Positions 38,880-52,900 of a stretch of DNA of 64,000 nt are shown here, piece after piece; the first letter of the stretch is position 1; the number at the start of each line of letters is the position of its first letter. Below the pieces are notes generated by a model, which did not search any database, was not told the origin of the DNA, and saw nothing but the letters and a program-made list of their open reading frames with translations. Made by a program: the position numbers and the translations under genes. The DNA lies in contig OX621250.1 in assembly GCA_951640165.1 (NCBI GenBank), forward strand, positions 15,773,501 to 15,837,500, read 5' to 3'. This stretch comes from Pseudoips prasinana. Lineage: Eukaryota > Arthropoda > Insecta > Lepidoptera > Nolidae.

Positions 38880-40800
38880 TTTTATTTTATTTGGGAAGCT
38901 TACAACAATGGGATACAAATTTTGATAATTAAATACCAATAACAAGCTTCCACAACTATATAGTATACTATTCCACAACTACTATACGCTAAGTAACCCA
39001 TGCTATAGGGGTACGCCGTGATCTCGTCGTCCGGATCCTCTAGTTCTGTAGACGGCGGTTCTTACGGAAGAGGTCCCACCTCTTTCGTAAACACCGTCGA
39101 GTGTTTAATTGCTGCCAACAGCAAGAGACTTGGATGGTGGATTTAGAAATTAGTATTGAAAGATTTTAATGATTTTGTGTCTGTTGTTTGCAGGTAATTT
39201 TAATTTGTCTACATGGGTGCTGACAGCAGCTTTGTGACAGCGCGGTCGACCCGACCACTTAGTGTTCATTTCAACGCCACGTTTATTTATAGCATTATTT
39301 ATTTTTAGCGTAGCTCCTATAAGCGTAACAATCTGTAACAGCAGCAATACTCTCTAAATTATACGCAATACTAACGAAACAAGTCCCAACTCGATGGGCA
39401 AACGAAATAGTGCCAGATTAAACTTTGTACTGTTTTTATTGTAATATTGTTGGACTCGTGTTTTAATCTTGGACATTTTACTGTAATATAATAATGATAA
39501 TGTTGTTAATAATGAATGTCAGCATTTATTGTGATTTTATATAATTTTAAGGGCTCCAGCAGCCTCGTGGTACTTAAAGATCGTGGAGTACCGATTGTTT
39601 TCGAATGAGATGTTTACATTTATTGCAACTAAACTATACGTATGACATCACCCATCCTGGCAATTTCTACTAAATATAAGCAGTTTTTACGTAAATTTTA
39701 TTTAGTTAATTATTATCTTCATACGTTTAGCACGAATCATGATATTCTACGGATATTCAGCTAATCGTAAATCGAGTTTTTTCTCAAAATTATTTTCGAC
39801 ATTAGTGTTTTTAACGGTTAGATTTTTTAGAGATTAATAAAATAATTGCCAATCGTTATTTTATAATAATTTTATTTAATGTTCAGTATTACGATGAAAT
39901 TATAAAATCATAAATGTACAACACTGTAGATGTTAAGATAAAGAAGTATAAATATTAAATATGATATTCATAAAAATGCTATTTGTCTATTATTTTACTT
40001 ATTATATCCCTTACGATAGTTTCCAGGTCTATGTTTCCAGACAATACTATTATTGTTAATTTCAATAGCATTTAGAATGTTCTAAATTTGGACATATTTA
40101 AAAAAATATATGGATTCATTTTTGCCGGTATCTTGTTAAATCGCTATAAATGAGGTCTTGGATACAACTCCACTCCTAAACAGTGTGATTGAGATTTGAT
40201 TGAATAATACCCTGTATCTGCCAGAAGTTGGAGTTGAGTCGGTCTTGCGTAGCGACCGCTCTATGCCAGATAATGTCGAATGTCCTATCGGATTATGGTA
40301 GAGAGTGAACCTATGTTTGCGCACACACTCCTGCACTACCATAATTTGTCATGTGGAGTTGGCTAGTCTCCAATGGAATTGGGTACGTGCATTTCATGAA
40401 AAATATCGATGCGAAGTAACTGTTAAAAAAAACGGCCGAAGATACGTACCGTTACACTCAGATGTCTTTAGCTCCACATTACTTAGATTCAGACTTTCCT
40501 TAGTCTGTTACTAGATCAATATTTGCTTTTGAAATGTGTTGCAAAATAAGTAAGTTATATTGGGCTTTCGTAATGCAGTGTTCTCTGACAATTTACTCAT
40601 GACGTGATCCGAGTCGGGTGAAGCAAGATAAAGGGTCGCAGCAACGACCTCCGTAACTGATAAGCGTCCACTTAGCTCAAGAATCATGTCGCTGCCATCT
40701 TGTATTAGTCGCATCGGCGACGTCCTGTGCCTCAGTTGTGCTCTAGTGCTCTCAGTGATTCTTCTATTTCTGAGTTTTAAACCGAGATTAGTGTGTGGCA
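38880..40800. other. Intergenic stretch, nothing recognised
   Basis: Between SdhA and the unrecognised gene. Open frames of 65-70 codons on both strands have no motif. A first exon or promoter of the downstream gene could lie here but cannot be pointed to. Confidence 0.45.
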
Positions 40801-40840
40801 CGTGAACGTTGACAGTGCTTCCTCTCTTTGTCTATTCTAG

Positions 40841-40989
40841 AAGGAAATACCAAGGTTCTATGGTGCTGCTTGCCACAAAAATATTGGGGTATCCGTACAG
40901 CGTGTGTAGAGGCCCTATCAAGGAAGGCCTCAAGATTGCTACTGCTAACAATCTGACGCTTGATTCCATATTCTTCAACCTGTGCAAAG
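40841..40989 (+). CDS. Unrecognised gene, first identified exon
   Basis: A good acceptor (TCTTTGTCTATTCTAG) precedes 40841 and the donor is AAAG/gtaagt after 40989, phase 1. The open frame reads RKYQGSMVLLATKILGYPYS and continues CRGPIKEGLKIATANNLTLD to FFNLCK(A). The Met is at 40860. If the acceptor is real, an upstream exon (coding or 5' UTR) exists between about 38900 and 40800; none could be picked out by eye. This is the least certain of the four exons. Confidence 0.6.
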
Positions 40990-43900
40990 GTAAGTTCCTT
41001 TGTTGTATGATTGATTGAAACGTTTGCATCTACAAAAGTTGTATAAGAAATTTCACACGATGGCGCTAGCTTAGCTGGTAATCCAACCAATGAGTGCTTG
41101 ACGTTAACTTCTCTTTGGATCAAACAAATTTAAATTTAGTACCTGCCAATGGACCGCCGTTATTTCTAAATGCCAGTGCCACACTATAAGTATTCCTCTA
41201 TGGTCAGTGCCATCTATGTTGCGTATGTTTTATACGTACATAAATTAAACAAAACTCGCGTATGTGATACTTGTGTAGTACCAAAGTAGGTAGAGGTATC
41301 TGGTACACGATAAGTTTATATACACAGGCAGCAACTTAATTGCGCAACGCCATTGTCTTCATTATAAGCAAAATAGCTAGATAAAAATATTATTAGTTTA
41401 TAATAAAATTAATCTTTTTTTTTAATGGCTATGACCAAAATGTTATTTGGCGTTGTTGTAGATATCGGAGTATCTAATGTGGCGCAATATTGCACGCAAT
41501 AAGTGATCATAATCAAAACAACGTAACCCAGATTTGTTTGCACCACGGAAATATAATTTAGCAAAATGCCTCACGGCTTTTCTTTATATATCTACTTACC
41601 GATATTTATGATATTATGCAAGGTAGAAAGAAATCGTGAGAAATCCGGTGATATCTAATTAACACAAAAGCTACATTAATGTCGGTTCAGTGTTTATTGT
41701 GAAATATGGTGAAAAACACCTCTAACTAAAACACACACACACACACACAACAAACACTTTTCGGACAGATGACTGAACATGCGGTGCAGTGGTAAAGGTA
41801 GTCGCCTCTATCACCTCGGGGCTCTTGTATTCTAGGGTTCGATCCCTGCACAAGACAACCATATTATATAGTAAAATTATAAAACATCAATTGTTGTCTG
41901 AGTGTGCTTTATAGAATAGAATAAAGATATCGACATTGCAGTTATTTTTTAATCGAACTATAAAAATGCGTTGTAATCGCGAAGCATTTAATAAATTCTG
42001 ATTATAAAAGACGTTTACAAACCACACGGGGTCACAGACATATTTCCAATTGAACTAAAAAGTTGTTGACAAGATTTCGTTTAAATTAATCTTATTAATA
42101 GATTGTAATAATCAACGAACCTCAAGGATGTCACTGAAGTAGATTTCACTGCACAGACGCCAGCACATCAAGTTACCCCAATCTGACAAATTTCCGCAAT
42201 TGAAAGTGAACCTTATGCTTTTGTGATAAAATTGAAAATCTTAAAAGGAAATTTGACAGATTGGGGTAGCTGGATGTGCTGGCGTTTGTACCTAGTTTAG
42301 AAAACTAAGTGGGAGATGTCGTGAAAGTGGTTCACTAACATCAGTTGTTACGTCTAAACAAAATTTCCACACAAAAAGCACCTCATTTTAAAAGGTGAAA
42401 TAACTAAGCAGGTACCTACCAATGTATTTTGGAGCTCCGAATACCTGCTTATAGATTGAGGTCGTGATGCTTGAAATGTCATAACTGCACTCCATTCTGC
42501 AAGCCGTATCTATCACTTGCCCTTACAATGCTTGCAACAGAATACTATGAAACTCCGTAAGGTATGTACTCCGGAGTAAAATACGAAAACCTTTTTAACG
42601 TTGGAAAGTCTTTAGCAGGGCTAGAATACGTACATATGGGGCTTATAATGAGGGTTGCAATCAGCCGTTTGACGCTTACAACACACACACACAGCGTCAC
42701 ACACGCTTTAAGGAACTTTCCCCCCTGCCCAATGTGCACTGGTGCACCTGACTCACACCCACAGATTACCCCCCACGGTTGTCCCGCACGGTTTTCACGG
42801 TTGGTTGAGACTAAAGTCGGAATTGGAATCAGGCGTACCTGTTTTATAATAGCTAAATCAAGTATGTGTTATGACCCTTTCATGCCTTGTAAGCGGTATC
42901 TATAGGCGGTAATCTGTGCTCACACCTAAGACGCGCGCCAACGTTGACACCGTAATGCTTTTACCTGGAGTGTACCTACTCTGGGAGGAATTACTGCATG
43001 ATATTGAACCCGATTCCATACAATATCAACTAGGTAGTTTTAATATCATCGCATTTCTTTTTAACATAGTTCTTATGAAAAGGGCAGGGGTATCTTTAGT
43101 TGTGACATTTTGCAACAAACTATCAATTAATTATGGGTCCGGTGTGCATATAAACGCGCAGATTGAGATGTATGGCAATTCTGTGTTCTTTTCATAGGAG
43201 GTATATAAGAAAGAGATGTAATGAGATTTAAATTAGTTTAGAGGTGTCTAAGACAGAATCGCCAGCATTTCTTAGATACTACTCGTAGTTATTATCCCTT
43301 TTTTTGTATAGGTACTTTACTAATCTAGGTTACCTGGAAGAGATCAAATTTAGTGGTAAGGCCGCCAATTGTACAATTTTATAATGTAGGCATGTTATTC
43401 TATTCTTGTATCTTGTAATGTTTTACAATAAAGAGTTATCTTATCTTCACCTTCGTGCCCCAATGGCCCACCTGGGGGGCTACCGCCTAATTCACCTATC
43501 ATCGTGATATTGATCGGCTTCCGACGACGTCATAAATGGTCCCGAATCGATTTTCACGTTGAAGCCGATTGAACGAATGATTTTCGAAATTGAAATAATT
43601 TTTAACCTTTATCTATTTGAACGCCGATCACGATGATCGGTGACTTAGGCGATATGGCCCTGGCTATATGTAGGTACACTACAGACGCCAGCACATCAAG
43701 CTACCCCAATCTGTCAAATTTCCCCAATTGAAAGTGAACCTTATGCTTTTGTGATAAAGCTGAAAATCTGCCTATAAAAGACATTTGACTGATTGGGGTG
43801 GCTGGGTGTGCTGGCGTCTGTACTAGACACTAGATAAGGGTGATATAGAAGCTAATTGTACTTAAGCTGCTTGATAATTTATGAAATATGCAGTATTAGT

Positions 43901-46900
43901 AAATGCATTACAAACCCACTTGAAATCCAATTTTACGGCGAGTACTTACTTAGATTTACTAATAATACGATATTTTACCGCGACCACCTAACTAGCGGTA
44001 AAATGGCATCGAAGCCTGCAAATATCGGAATCGCTGCTATTAGCAAGTTTTACTTATTGACTCGTGTACTTGGGAATCCCTAAAAGGCATGCCTATAAAA
44101 ATAGTGTTATTTGAATGTACAAGTATGGCTACCAGAATGACCGTAGATAGATTTGAAGTGGAGATCTCAGGGGTATTGAAACCATAGAAAATATTAAAAA
44201 AAATAAGATATATAAGTTATTTTGTTGTCTGTGCAGTCTTCTGTATAAATCTTTTTCTTTTCCTTTTTTGTCTTCAATAAAAGAGAAAGTTTAAGTCAAG
44301 TCTAGATCGTATAAACATATACGCGCCGTGATTCAATTGGTAATGAACCTGCCTTCTGATTCAAAGGTTGCGGCTTCAATCCTCGCTCAAGGCAAATATT
44401 TTTGTTCATGATCATGTCTATTTTTCCTGGTCTGCGACACATTATAAGCTCTTTATTCGCGCTTCCTTCAATCGCGGACTTAAAAAATTGCGACCCAATT
44501 CTTTGATTCGCGGTTAAAAAAAACCTTATCGGTACATATGTACGTATATATTAATAAAATATGTATTCTCTTGTAAAAAAAGAAGAAAGTCGAATATTTT
44601 TGTGTCAAATATGATTGATTGATAAGATATTATTAAATACCTATATTTTCATGTTTCAACTTTCAATCATTAGGTATTTGCTGTAAAACCCTAACTTCTG
44701 TGACCAAATTGCTGACTTAATGTAGTCATAATGTATTTCCCTGTTCTCGATGATTGGCAACGTCTTGCATCCCTATTCCAGCCTGTCAGCTCAAGAGCAT
44801 GGCGTCCATCCCACCGTCTGCATTTTCCGCCGGCCGCATCCGGGACACCCAGCGCGACATGAAAGTGTCCAACACGAGCAAAGGCGCTGGATTCACTAAG
44901 TACTTCAACACTACATGTAAGTATACCGTTATATAGTAATATATCCTGGGACATTGTTCACACACGGCCATCTAATCCCGAATCAAGCTGAGCTTGTACT
45001 ATGGAAATCAGATAACTGATATACCTACTACTTTTCTTCTATAAATACACTCAGACACACGACGAACATGTTCATGCACACTAATATCTGTCCTGGGTGT
45101 GAATCGAACCCACGACCTGCGGCGTGAAAGGCAAGCATCTACCAACCACGCCAATTGGCCCGTCAAACTCGAGTATAACTCACTTTATTTTAAATCTGTA
45201 GTACTTACTATCATCGAGAAGAGACATTGACCCACCGCTATGGTCTCTGGGATACTCCTTGCCCTAAAAAGGTTAATTTATTCTAGTAATTGACGCGTAT
45301 AATGGTGTTGATAACGAAAATCGTATCGATTGGCAATTAACAACGTGAAACAGCTACAATACCATGTAAGAGCCACCTTTGTCCTCCATAACTCTTAGTT
45401 TGAATTTGAATCGATGAAACGCATACTCCAATCTTATCAGACGAGCGGCCTGCGTCTTCATGTATAAACTCTGTGCGACAATTGTACAAAATCCCTAAAA
45501 TCCGGTACCCTCTAATGCATATCTACGTCGAGTAACTAAGGGTCAGCGGAGACAGAGAGGAGCGGCAGTGGAGAGGAGTTTATTAAGCCACTAGAAAACC
45601 AACTTTAAAATTAGTTTAATAAAGTGCATTATACTTCAACCTGACAAAAAATTGCTCGCGCGTCCTCGAAGATCATTTTTTGTCAGGTTCAAGCATATAA
45701 TTATGCAAATACTTAAAAAAAATTGTTAGTGCCTTAATAGTTCTGGCACGGATACTACAAATCAGAAGTAAGTTTGTAGTCTAATTTGCTAACGGTTTGA
45801 ACCCCCGCTCGCTTTCAACACTTCATAAAAATGAAGAGTTAAACGTTTTCTTTCGTATTTTGTTACCTCATGGTATGGCACCAAGTTCACGTTCAGATTC
45901 TTTCACGTATTGATTGGACTCTTTAAATAACATATTATTTATGAAGCTTAGGTATTTACACACGTATAAATCTTTCCAGATAAAACGACTTTAGCGTGTA
46001 ATCATAAAATTGTACATACATTTTCATACATACATTCATTAACAAAATCATTTCACTTACCTAGCCGTCTAGAATTAGCGCTATAACAGTTATGAAAATA
46101 AAGTATTGTTCTCATTTCTTGAATTATTGTAACAATTCTGGACAAAGAAACCGACACCTCATATTACCGCTATGATAAGCTTTACTAATCTAGTCCATGC
46201 CACACGCGCTCACTTGCTAACAATGCCCTGATACGTGTACTAAGGAGGATCTGATGGTGGCGTTCCCCGAGCCAGATAACCACCGGATACAATACCGGTC
46301 AGAATTACTATAATTTAATTAGTTTGTGGCCACATTAAGGTTAAAGTAGAGTCAGTAAAATACAACAACATAACATGACAAAGAAACCTCCTTAAATAAC
46401 TAAACCTCGCAGCCAGATAAGAACTTCTACGTGTCAACGGCCCTACGGATTTAGTATATGCTTATATATTTTTCTGGAGTGACTTTAATGTTCGATATAA
46501 ACTAGCTAGCATATGAACCACATTGAAATCAGACGGATCACACGGACAAACAAACCCACAGCACAAGCTCCAAACGAATAACACCCCTTTTTTGTATGTG
46601 AAGATCAAAAACAAAGAGCTAAACAAAAGAAGAGTAGTTAACAATAACTATATTATAATTATTATGGCTATTGACAAAGCGTGCGTCGCCATGCGCATGC
46701 GCCAGGTGATGACATTAGGGTTACTTAGCTGGGGTCGTGCTCGCATTTAACTGATATTTAACGTTCGTTGAAAGGGCACTAAGCGACTGACTGGTTTTAT
46801 GATACATACCTACACAAAGATATTGGTTGCAACTGTTACTTCATAAAGGTTCTTTGTTGTTTTGCAAACGAATTTTCCGTATAAACAACGAAGAGTAGGG

Positions 46901-49900
46901 TAGTTGTGCCAATTTTGGTTTGTTGGCCAATAATTACTTATGTTAATTTATCAGTTAGCTGGGAAACAATGCACACGAACCGTAATTAGTTATTTGTTTA
47001 CATAAAAATAACAATATATTATCCTTAAATACGCTGTATTAGTTATGAAATGAAATTATAAGAAACAAAACAAAATTGTCATAACTGACCGTGGTTGGGG
47101 TCAATAGTGACAGGTATAAATATACACCAAAATGGTTTATAATAACTTTTATTTTAATTAAAATGTACCATAACAGAATAAAATCTTCTTTTAAACATAG
47201 GTATTCATCTACCATAACAAAACATAATCTTCTTCTAAACATATTAATTTACCCTAATAAAACATAATCTTTTTCTGAGCAAAGTTAACATTCATATAGC
47301 AAATAAACTGTAATCTGAGATCATTTCTGTTCTTATAATTATTAAGGCGCTGTAACAACTAATATTATACAGTCCACTTAGAATCAGTCAAATCTTTAAC
47401 TATAGTTCGACTTTTAATTGTATTCAGTAACTAGACAGTTCAAAGAAAAATAATGTTACCATACTAAAACTAATAGTGTGGGGAAGTGAACGAGTTTACG
47501 TAATAACGAATGATATAAATAGTTTAATTTAAATATAACTTAAAAAATTCGTAGTTTGACTCTTTAACTGTATTCAGTAACATGAGGGATCAAAGAAAAA
47601 CTATGTAACCATACTACATCTAATAGTGTAGGGTAGTAAAAGATTTTACTACTATATTAAAGATCTAATGAAAAACTGGTTTAATTTAAATAAAACTTAA
47701 AAAATTCATTTGTAACATGTGGAATATGTATAATCCTACATACTACCATCCTAAGGGTTAGTTATAATAATAATTCTTTATCATAAAGTGCGCTGTTGTT
47801 ATCCTGAAAATGTGTTAAATGATCTATTAAAATTAAATGCAAGTGCTGATACTGGGCCTCGATTTTCGCGTCATAAATATTATCTCTATGTTATACTAGC
47901 TGGTGCCCGCGACTTCGTTCGCGACAATTTTGAATGATTACCAATGTAACTACTTACTTCTAGCTTAACCTAATAAAAAATACTTTTAAAAGAAATAAGC
48001 AATATAAATTTAGGAAAACCTAACCTATAAATAACCTAGTTAAGAAATAAACTAAAGACTACTTTGCTACTGTTATTTAAAAAAAAGACCCGATATCATA
48101 AACCCAAAAATATCAAAGAATAGCTACATCTCAATTGTCCTTAAGTAAAGTCAGTAAGTCAAATAAAGTAATATAATAATCAACGATGCATTAATCACCA
48201 AGGTAACTCCCATTAGCTTAGGTTGCGACCACGGCATTGATAGGTCTAATATCACATTTTGTGAACGAAACCATAGCGCGATCTAAAACGATGATTACAC
48301 CATCTACTAACAAAAATATAACCTTGTAAAGCGGTAAAACTAAGATGTGGGCATATATTTTGGGTGAGATTTAGGCGATCATCTTTTGATTTAGTTTTGG
48401 ACTACCTTTTACTTCAAGCATTTATTTATTTTAACCGATATGTCAAATGAGTTCTGCGATCTGAATCGATATAAAAGCCATCGAGTTACAAAATTGTGAA
48501 CTTGTAGATCAGTAAAATTAAGATGATATTTTTTGGGTGCGATCATCTCGACACGAACAATTTATACTACGCTAACTCGAATTTTGGGTCAATGACTTTT
48601 TTATCCCAATTTTATTAAATTGACGTTTTTTAATATGTTATGAAAAATACAAAAAAAAGAAGTTACAAATCTTATAAAACGCTAAATCTTTACTTAAACG
48701 ACAACAAACACAACATTTTAAGCAATAAGAAACGAATTTCTCTATAATTTAAGTTGGCGTACATTTTTGGTGTTGACCTATTGAATCAGTTATGGATTAC
48801 CTTTTTTAACAACAAATTATTCCCTTGATTGCTTTATTTTTAACTGAAATTCCAATTTACATGCTTTTAACTCCAAAAAAAAAACAGTTTTTCATACAAA
48901 CTTACATCCCCTATTTTAGTCGTCTTTAGGGGTGGAATTTCCAAAAGTCCTGATGATATATTTATAATGTTTAAATAAAAGGCGAAATACTAATTTTCAT
49001 GCGTTTACCTTAAAAAATGTCACATTTTTCATACAAACTTCCATCCCCTATTTGTCACCTAAAGGGCTGGATATATGGAATGGAGATATATGGAATTCCC
49101 AAAAATCCTCAAATACATATTTTTAAATGAAAGGTCAAATACCAATCTTCATGAGTTAACCTTAAAAAATGTCACATTTTTCATACAAACATCCCCTATT
49201 TGTCACCCTACGTGGTAGAATTCTCGGAAATCCTGAAACACATAATTAAAATTTTTCATGCGTTTAACTTAAAACTTGTTGGCACTTTTTTCATATAAAC
49301 TTACATCCCCAATTTTACGACCTTGGGGGTGGAATATTCAAAAATCCTGAAATATATATTTTAATTTTTAACTGCAAGTCTATATACTAAAGCCTTTAAC
49401 ATCAAAATTAAGCACTTTCATAAAATATTTCATCCCTTATTTTAGTCCCTTAGGGGTGGTATTTTCAAAAACTCTTCTTCAGTGGATGCCTACGTCATAA
49501 AAGGTAACTACTGTTAAAATTCAAGTCCTAACTGCAGCCGTTTAGACTGTGCGTTGATATGTCAGTCAGGCAGTATAAAATTATATCCCCTATTTTCCGC
49601 CCTTGGGGGTGTAATTTCCAAAAATCCTGAAGTAAATGCTATATATTTTTAACAGAAAGGCCAAATACTCATTTTCATGCGTTTAACTTGAACAATATCG
49701 CATTTTTCATACAAACTTACATCCCCTATTTTATGACCTTCGGGGTGGAATTTTCAAAAATCCTGAAATATATATTTTTTATTTTTAACTAAAAGGCCAA
49801 ATGCTAATTTTCATGCGTTTAACTAAAAAATTGGGACTTTTTTCGTACAAACTTACATCCCCTATTTTTTGCCCTTGGGGGTGAAATTTCCAAAAATCCT

Positions 49901-52900
49901 GAAACATATATTTTGTATTTTTAAATGCAAGGGCAAATACCAACTTTCATGCATCTAACTTCAAAAACGGCAAAGTTTCATACTAACTTCGCACCCCCGT
50001 TTTACCCCCTTAGGGGTTGAATTTCGAAAAATCCTTCCTTATTCCTTGTCTACATTATAAAGATAACATCTGTGCAAAATTTCAGCTTTCTAGGGCCAAG
50101 GGTTTGGGCTGGGCGTTGATGAGTCAGTCAGTCAGTCAGGACTTCTCTTTTTATTTATATAGATATACCGAAAGAAAATGGGGAATGACGGTTGAAGAAA
50201 CTTCTCGCGTAGAGTACGAAAATTTGTTTGAATATTCTACGCAAGGTTTCTGAGTATGTTAAATCGTCTTTGTATTTATATTAATATTACAGTAAAACTT
50301 ATATTTTCTTATAAATAGGGTGACCTTATTTCTTGGCGGCAACGTTATCTGCGCTTAATAAAACTATATCGCAGAGAAGCATGATACATCTACTATTAAG
50401 ATGAACCTGGGTCAATGAAGGTAGTTAATTTTACCGATGCTAACACTTTTACATCCTATTATTTGTATAAATAAAAATATTTTTGTACAACATTCACTTT
50501 TTAGATCATACTACAAAAAGTATGGACCGATGAAAGTGTTCAGTCAACTAGATAAACGTTTCTGGAAGGCCTTACCACAGGGCTCTAAAATCCTACTGGC
50601 AAAGGAGAAAGATTAATAGTTTGCCGTATAGGCGGAGAGGAAGGCTTTCTGTACGACGAGCTCCTCATTTTTGAAGCCAAGAAAAGGAGTGGTGGTTACC
50701 ACGAGGAAATGAATGCCCAATGTTTTGAAGAGTGCTTTGGGATTATCTTACATAAATTGCGGCCTAACTCTGTTGTCGTAATAGACAATGCCCCTTATTT
50801 ATTTATTTATCACTTTATGCTCAAAAAAATTGTACAAAGGCGGACTTAATGCCCTGAGCATTTTCTGCCAGTCAACCTTAGGGTGATGCAGAGAGAGCAT
50901 GGTAGGTGCACAGATAATAAGCTAAACATTCATCATCATCATCATCATCATATCAGCCGAAAGACGTCCACTGCTGGACAAAGGCCTCCCCCAAAGATCT
51001 CCACAATTGCCGGTCTTGCGCTATTCGCATCCAGCTGTTTCCAGCTAAACATTAATAGTAAAAAAAACAGGAATATACAACTTACCATTCTTAAATCTTA
51101 AATCTAAACAATGCCTAAGATGTCCAGGAAGAAAAAGAAATTCAAGAGTGGCTGAACAATTAAAATATTTCATACTAGCAGTGCCTGCGGACTTCGTTCG
51201 GCGTTATAAATATGTTTGTCCCTGCCCGTTTGTCCAATACTTGGATTACGTTATTCAAGTTTAAGTAAATATGCGTTATTAATTTTGGAATTGTTTTTGA
51301 AAATCAGTTCAGCAGATCCAGAGATTACCCCTTACAACGTCACAAACTCACAAACGTACCTCTTTACAATATTAGTATAGCCGAAGAAGATATGGTGAAG
51401 GCAACTAATATATTCGGTTAAAAAACAAAATCAACTAATTGAAAAATATGCAGTTGAGATGGCAGCACAACATGGTATAATTTTGCTTAGACTGCCCCCT
51501 TACCACTGCGAGCTCAAACCAATAGAATTAATTTAAACACAGGTAAAGGGGCATGTCTCAAAAAAAACAATGAATCGTTTAAAATGGAAGTAGTAAGAAA
51601 ATTATATGAAGAAGGAGTTAGTAATGTGAGCCCGTGGTCATGGAGTGCTTGCGTATCTCACATATTAAAAGTAGAAGATGATATGTGTCGTATGGACCAT
51701 GTAATTGATAACATTACTGACACATTTATCATAAATGTAACGAGCGACGACAGTGACTTTCTAATTCTAACTAAGTCCTTTTGTTTTAAATTACTTTACT
51801 ACTGAGAATCATAATATGTAATAAATGTGTTTTTAAGACGAGCTTATTAATTATTTAAAATAAAACGTTCGTTTCAGTACATTATTTAAGTTCATTCAAT
51901 TTAGTTCATTCCTACACCACCTCACTATCTTTTTTTCGTCAAAACCTGGTAACCCTTTATCAGTCAAGTTACTGAATACAATTAAAAGTCGAACTATAAA
52001 CTTTAATTTACTATAGATAACTGGATAAAGTTTTACTATATTATAGGTTTATACGTTTTTACTTTAATTATTTACTATATTAATAAATTTAATTTTACCA
52101 AAAAAGAAAGCTTCCTAGACTGACATCTAGTCATATTCATCATCATCAGAGTTGTGAAAAATGTAAAGGTGACTTTCACCGTTCACCTGCGCACTCTACA
52201 GTGTCCACATGTGCCTTGGCACTTGATCCAATTTTGTCACTACCACATGCGATTAATTTGATGCATTTCTGCCACTCTCCTTATAGACGTTTAACTTCGT
52301 CGTAAGTATCTTCATATTGACTGGTCTGCGCCTGCGCTCGTTTGGTCTTCCGCAAGCGTTTTATGGGCATCTAAAGACAAAAAAAGCGAATAAATATATG
52401 TCACAACCGTACCCACAAAATTTGTCACAGCCGTAACCACCACAGAATTTCGGGAACAATAAATCGCCAGGAATCGGCCGAACAATCTACGTAAAAATTA
52501 ATCACTCGTAGTTAACTACTAATTTTCAACGTATAATCTAAAAAAAATGACATAACTTATCTGTATATAAAAAATTGTAAATATTAAAATATCACAAGCG
52601 AAAAAACTTACTTTGGGCTGGTGAAAAGCAATGTAGGCTAACGCCAGCGTCGCGCCCTGGCTGACACAATACTGGGGAACGCGTTCATACTTGCAATCCG
52701 CATCTCTCTTCCCTTGAACCCTTTCGCGTATTCCGTATAGTTTCGCTGTTATGACCACTGTCACTACCGTACCCTGGCACAACCGTACCCAGTCTATCTA
52801 TATAGATGAATTAACTGTATTTAGATATCCAAACTTGGTAGATACTTTACTTCGTTTTGATGAAAACAAACTACAACTTTGGACCACAAATAAATACATT

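Larger units (their letters stand above)
50300..51805 (+). pseudogene. Broken DDE transposase (IS630/Tc1-related)
   Basis: Fragments in order: RQRYLRLIKLYREE (about 50335); GKGERLIVCRIGGEEGFLYD and ELLIFEAKKRSGGYHEEMNA with PNSVVVIDNAPY (50600-50796); then, after an inserted 0.6 kb, IEKYAVEMAAQHGIILLRLP with PYHCELKPIELI (51430-51530) and the C-terminal MEVVRKLYEEGVSNVSPWSW (51584-51805). The motif order VIDNAPY ... LPPYHCELNPIELIW is that of a common insect transposase family. Stops, frameshifts and insertions inactivate it; Lys replaces the usual Asn before PIE, and a stop replaces the Trp after ELI. Confidence 0.75.
47395..52010 (+). mobile_element. Composite region: DDE transposon broken by later insertions
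   Basis: A block at the left, 'agttcgacttttaattgtat' with 'tcagtaacta', recurs inverted at 51964-52000, so the two mark inverted ends of one older element. Inside are a split transposase (50300-51805), an insertion at 47894-50162, and a second set of insertions at about 50795-51380. The left end has two tandem copies of its terminal block (47400-47550 and 47555-47708). Exact borders cannot be fixed because the ends are eroded. Confidence 0.55.

Noticed and set aside
40505..41123. Minus-strand open frames of 96 and 111 codons overlapping the first exon of the unrecognised gene
   Set aside because: The plus-strand exon has splice signals and phase agreement; the minus frames have no motif.
41731..41749. 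Short (AC)n run as a regulatory site
   Set aside because: An ordinary dinucleotide microsatellite.
42564..43197. Two open frames of 113 and 93 codons in the first intron of the unrecognised gene
   Set aside because: No recognisable motif and no supporting splice sites or neighbours; likely chance.
48880..50060. CRISPR array
   Set aside because: Units are long and degenerate with no constant repeat and unique spacers; the genome is eukaryotic. It is a tandem array in a transposable element.
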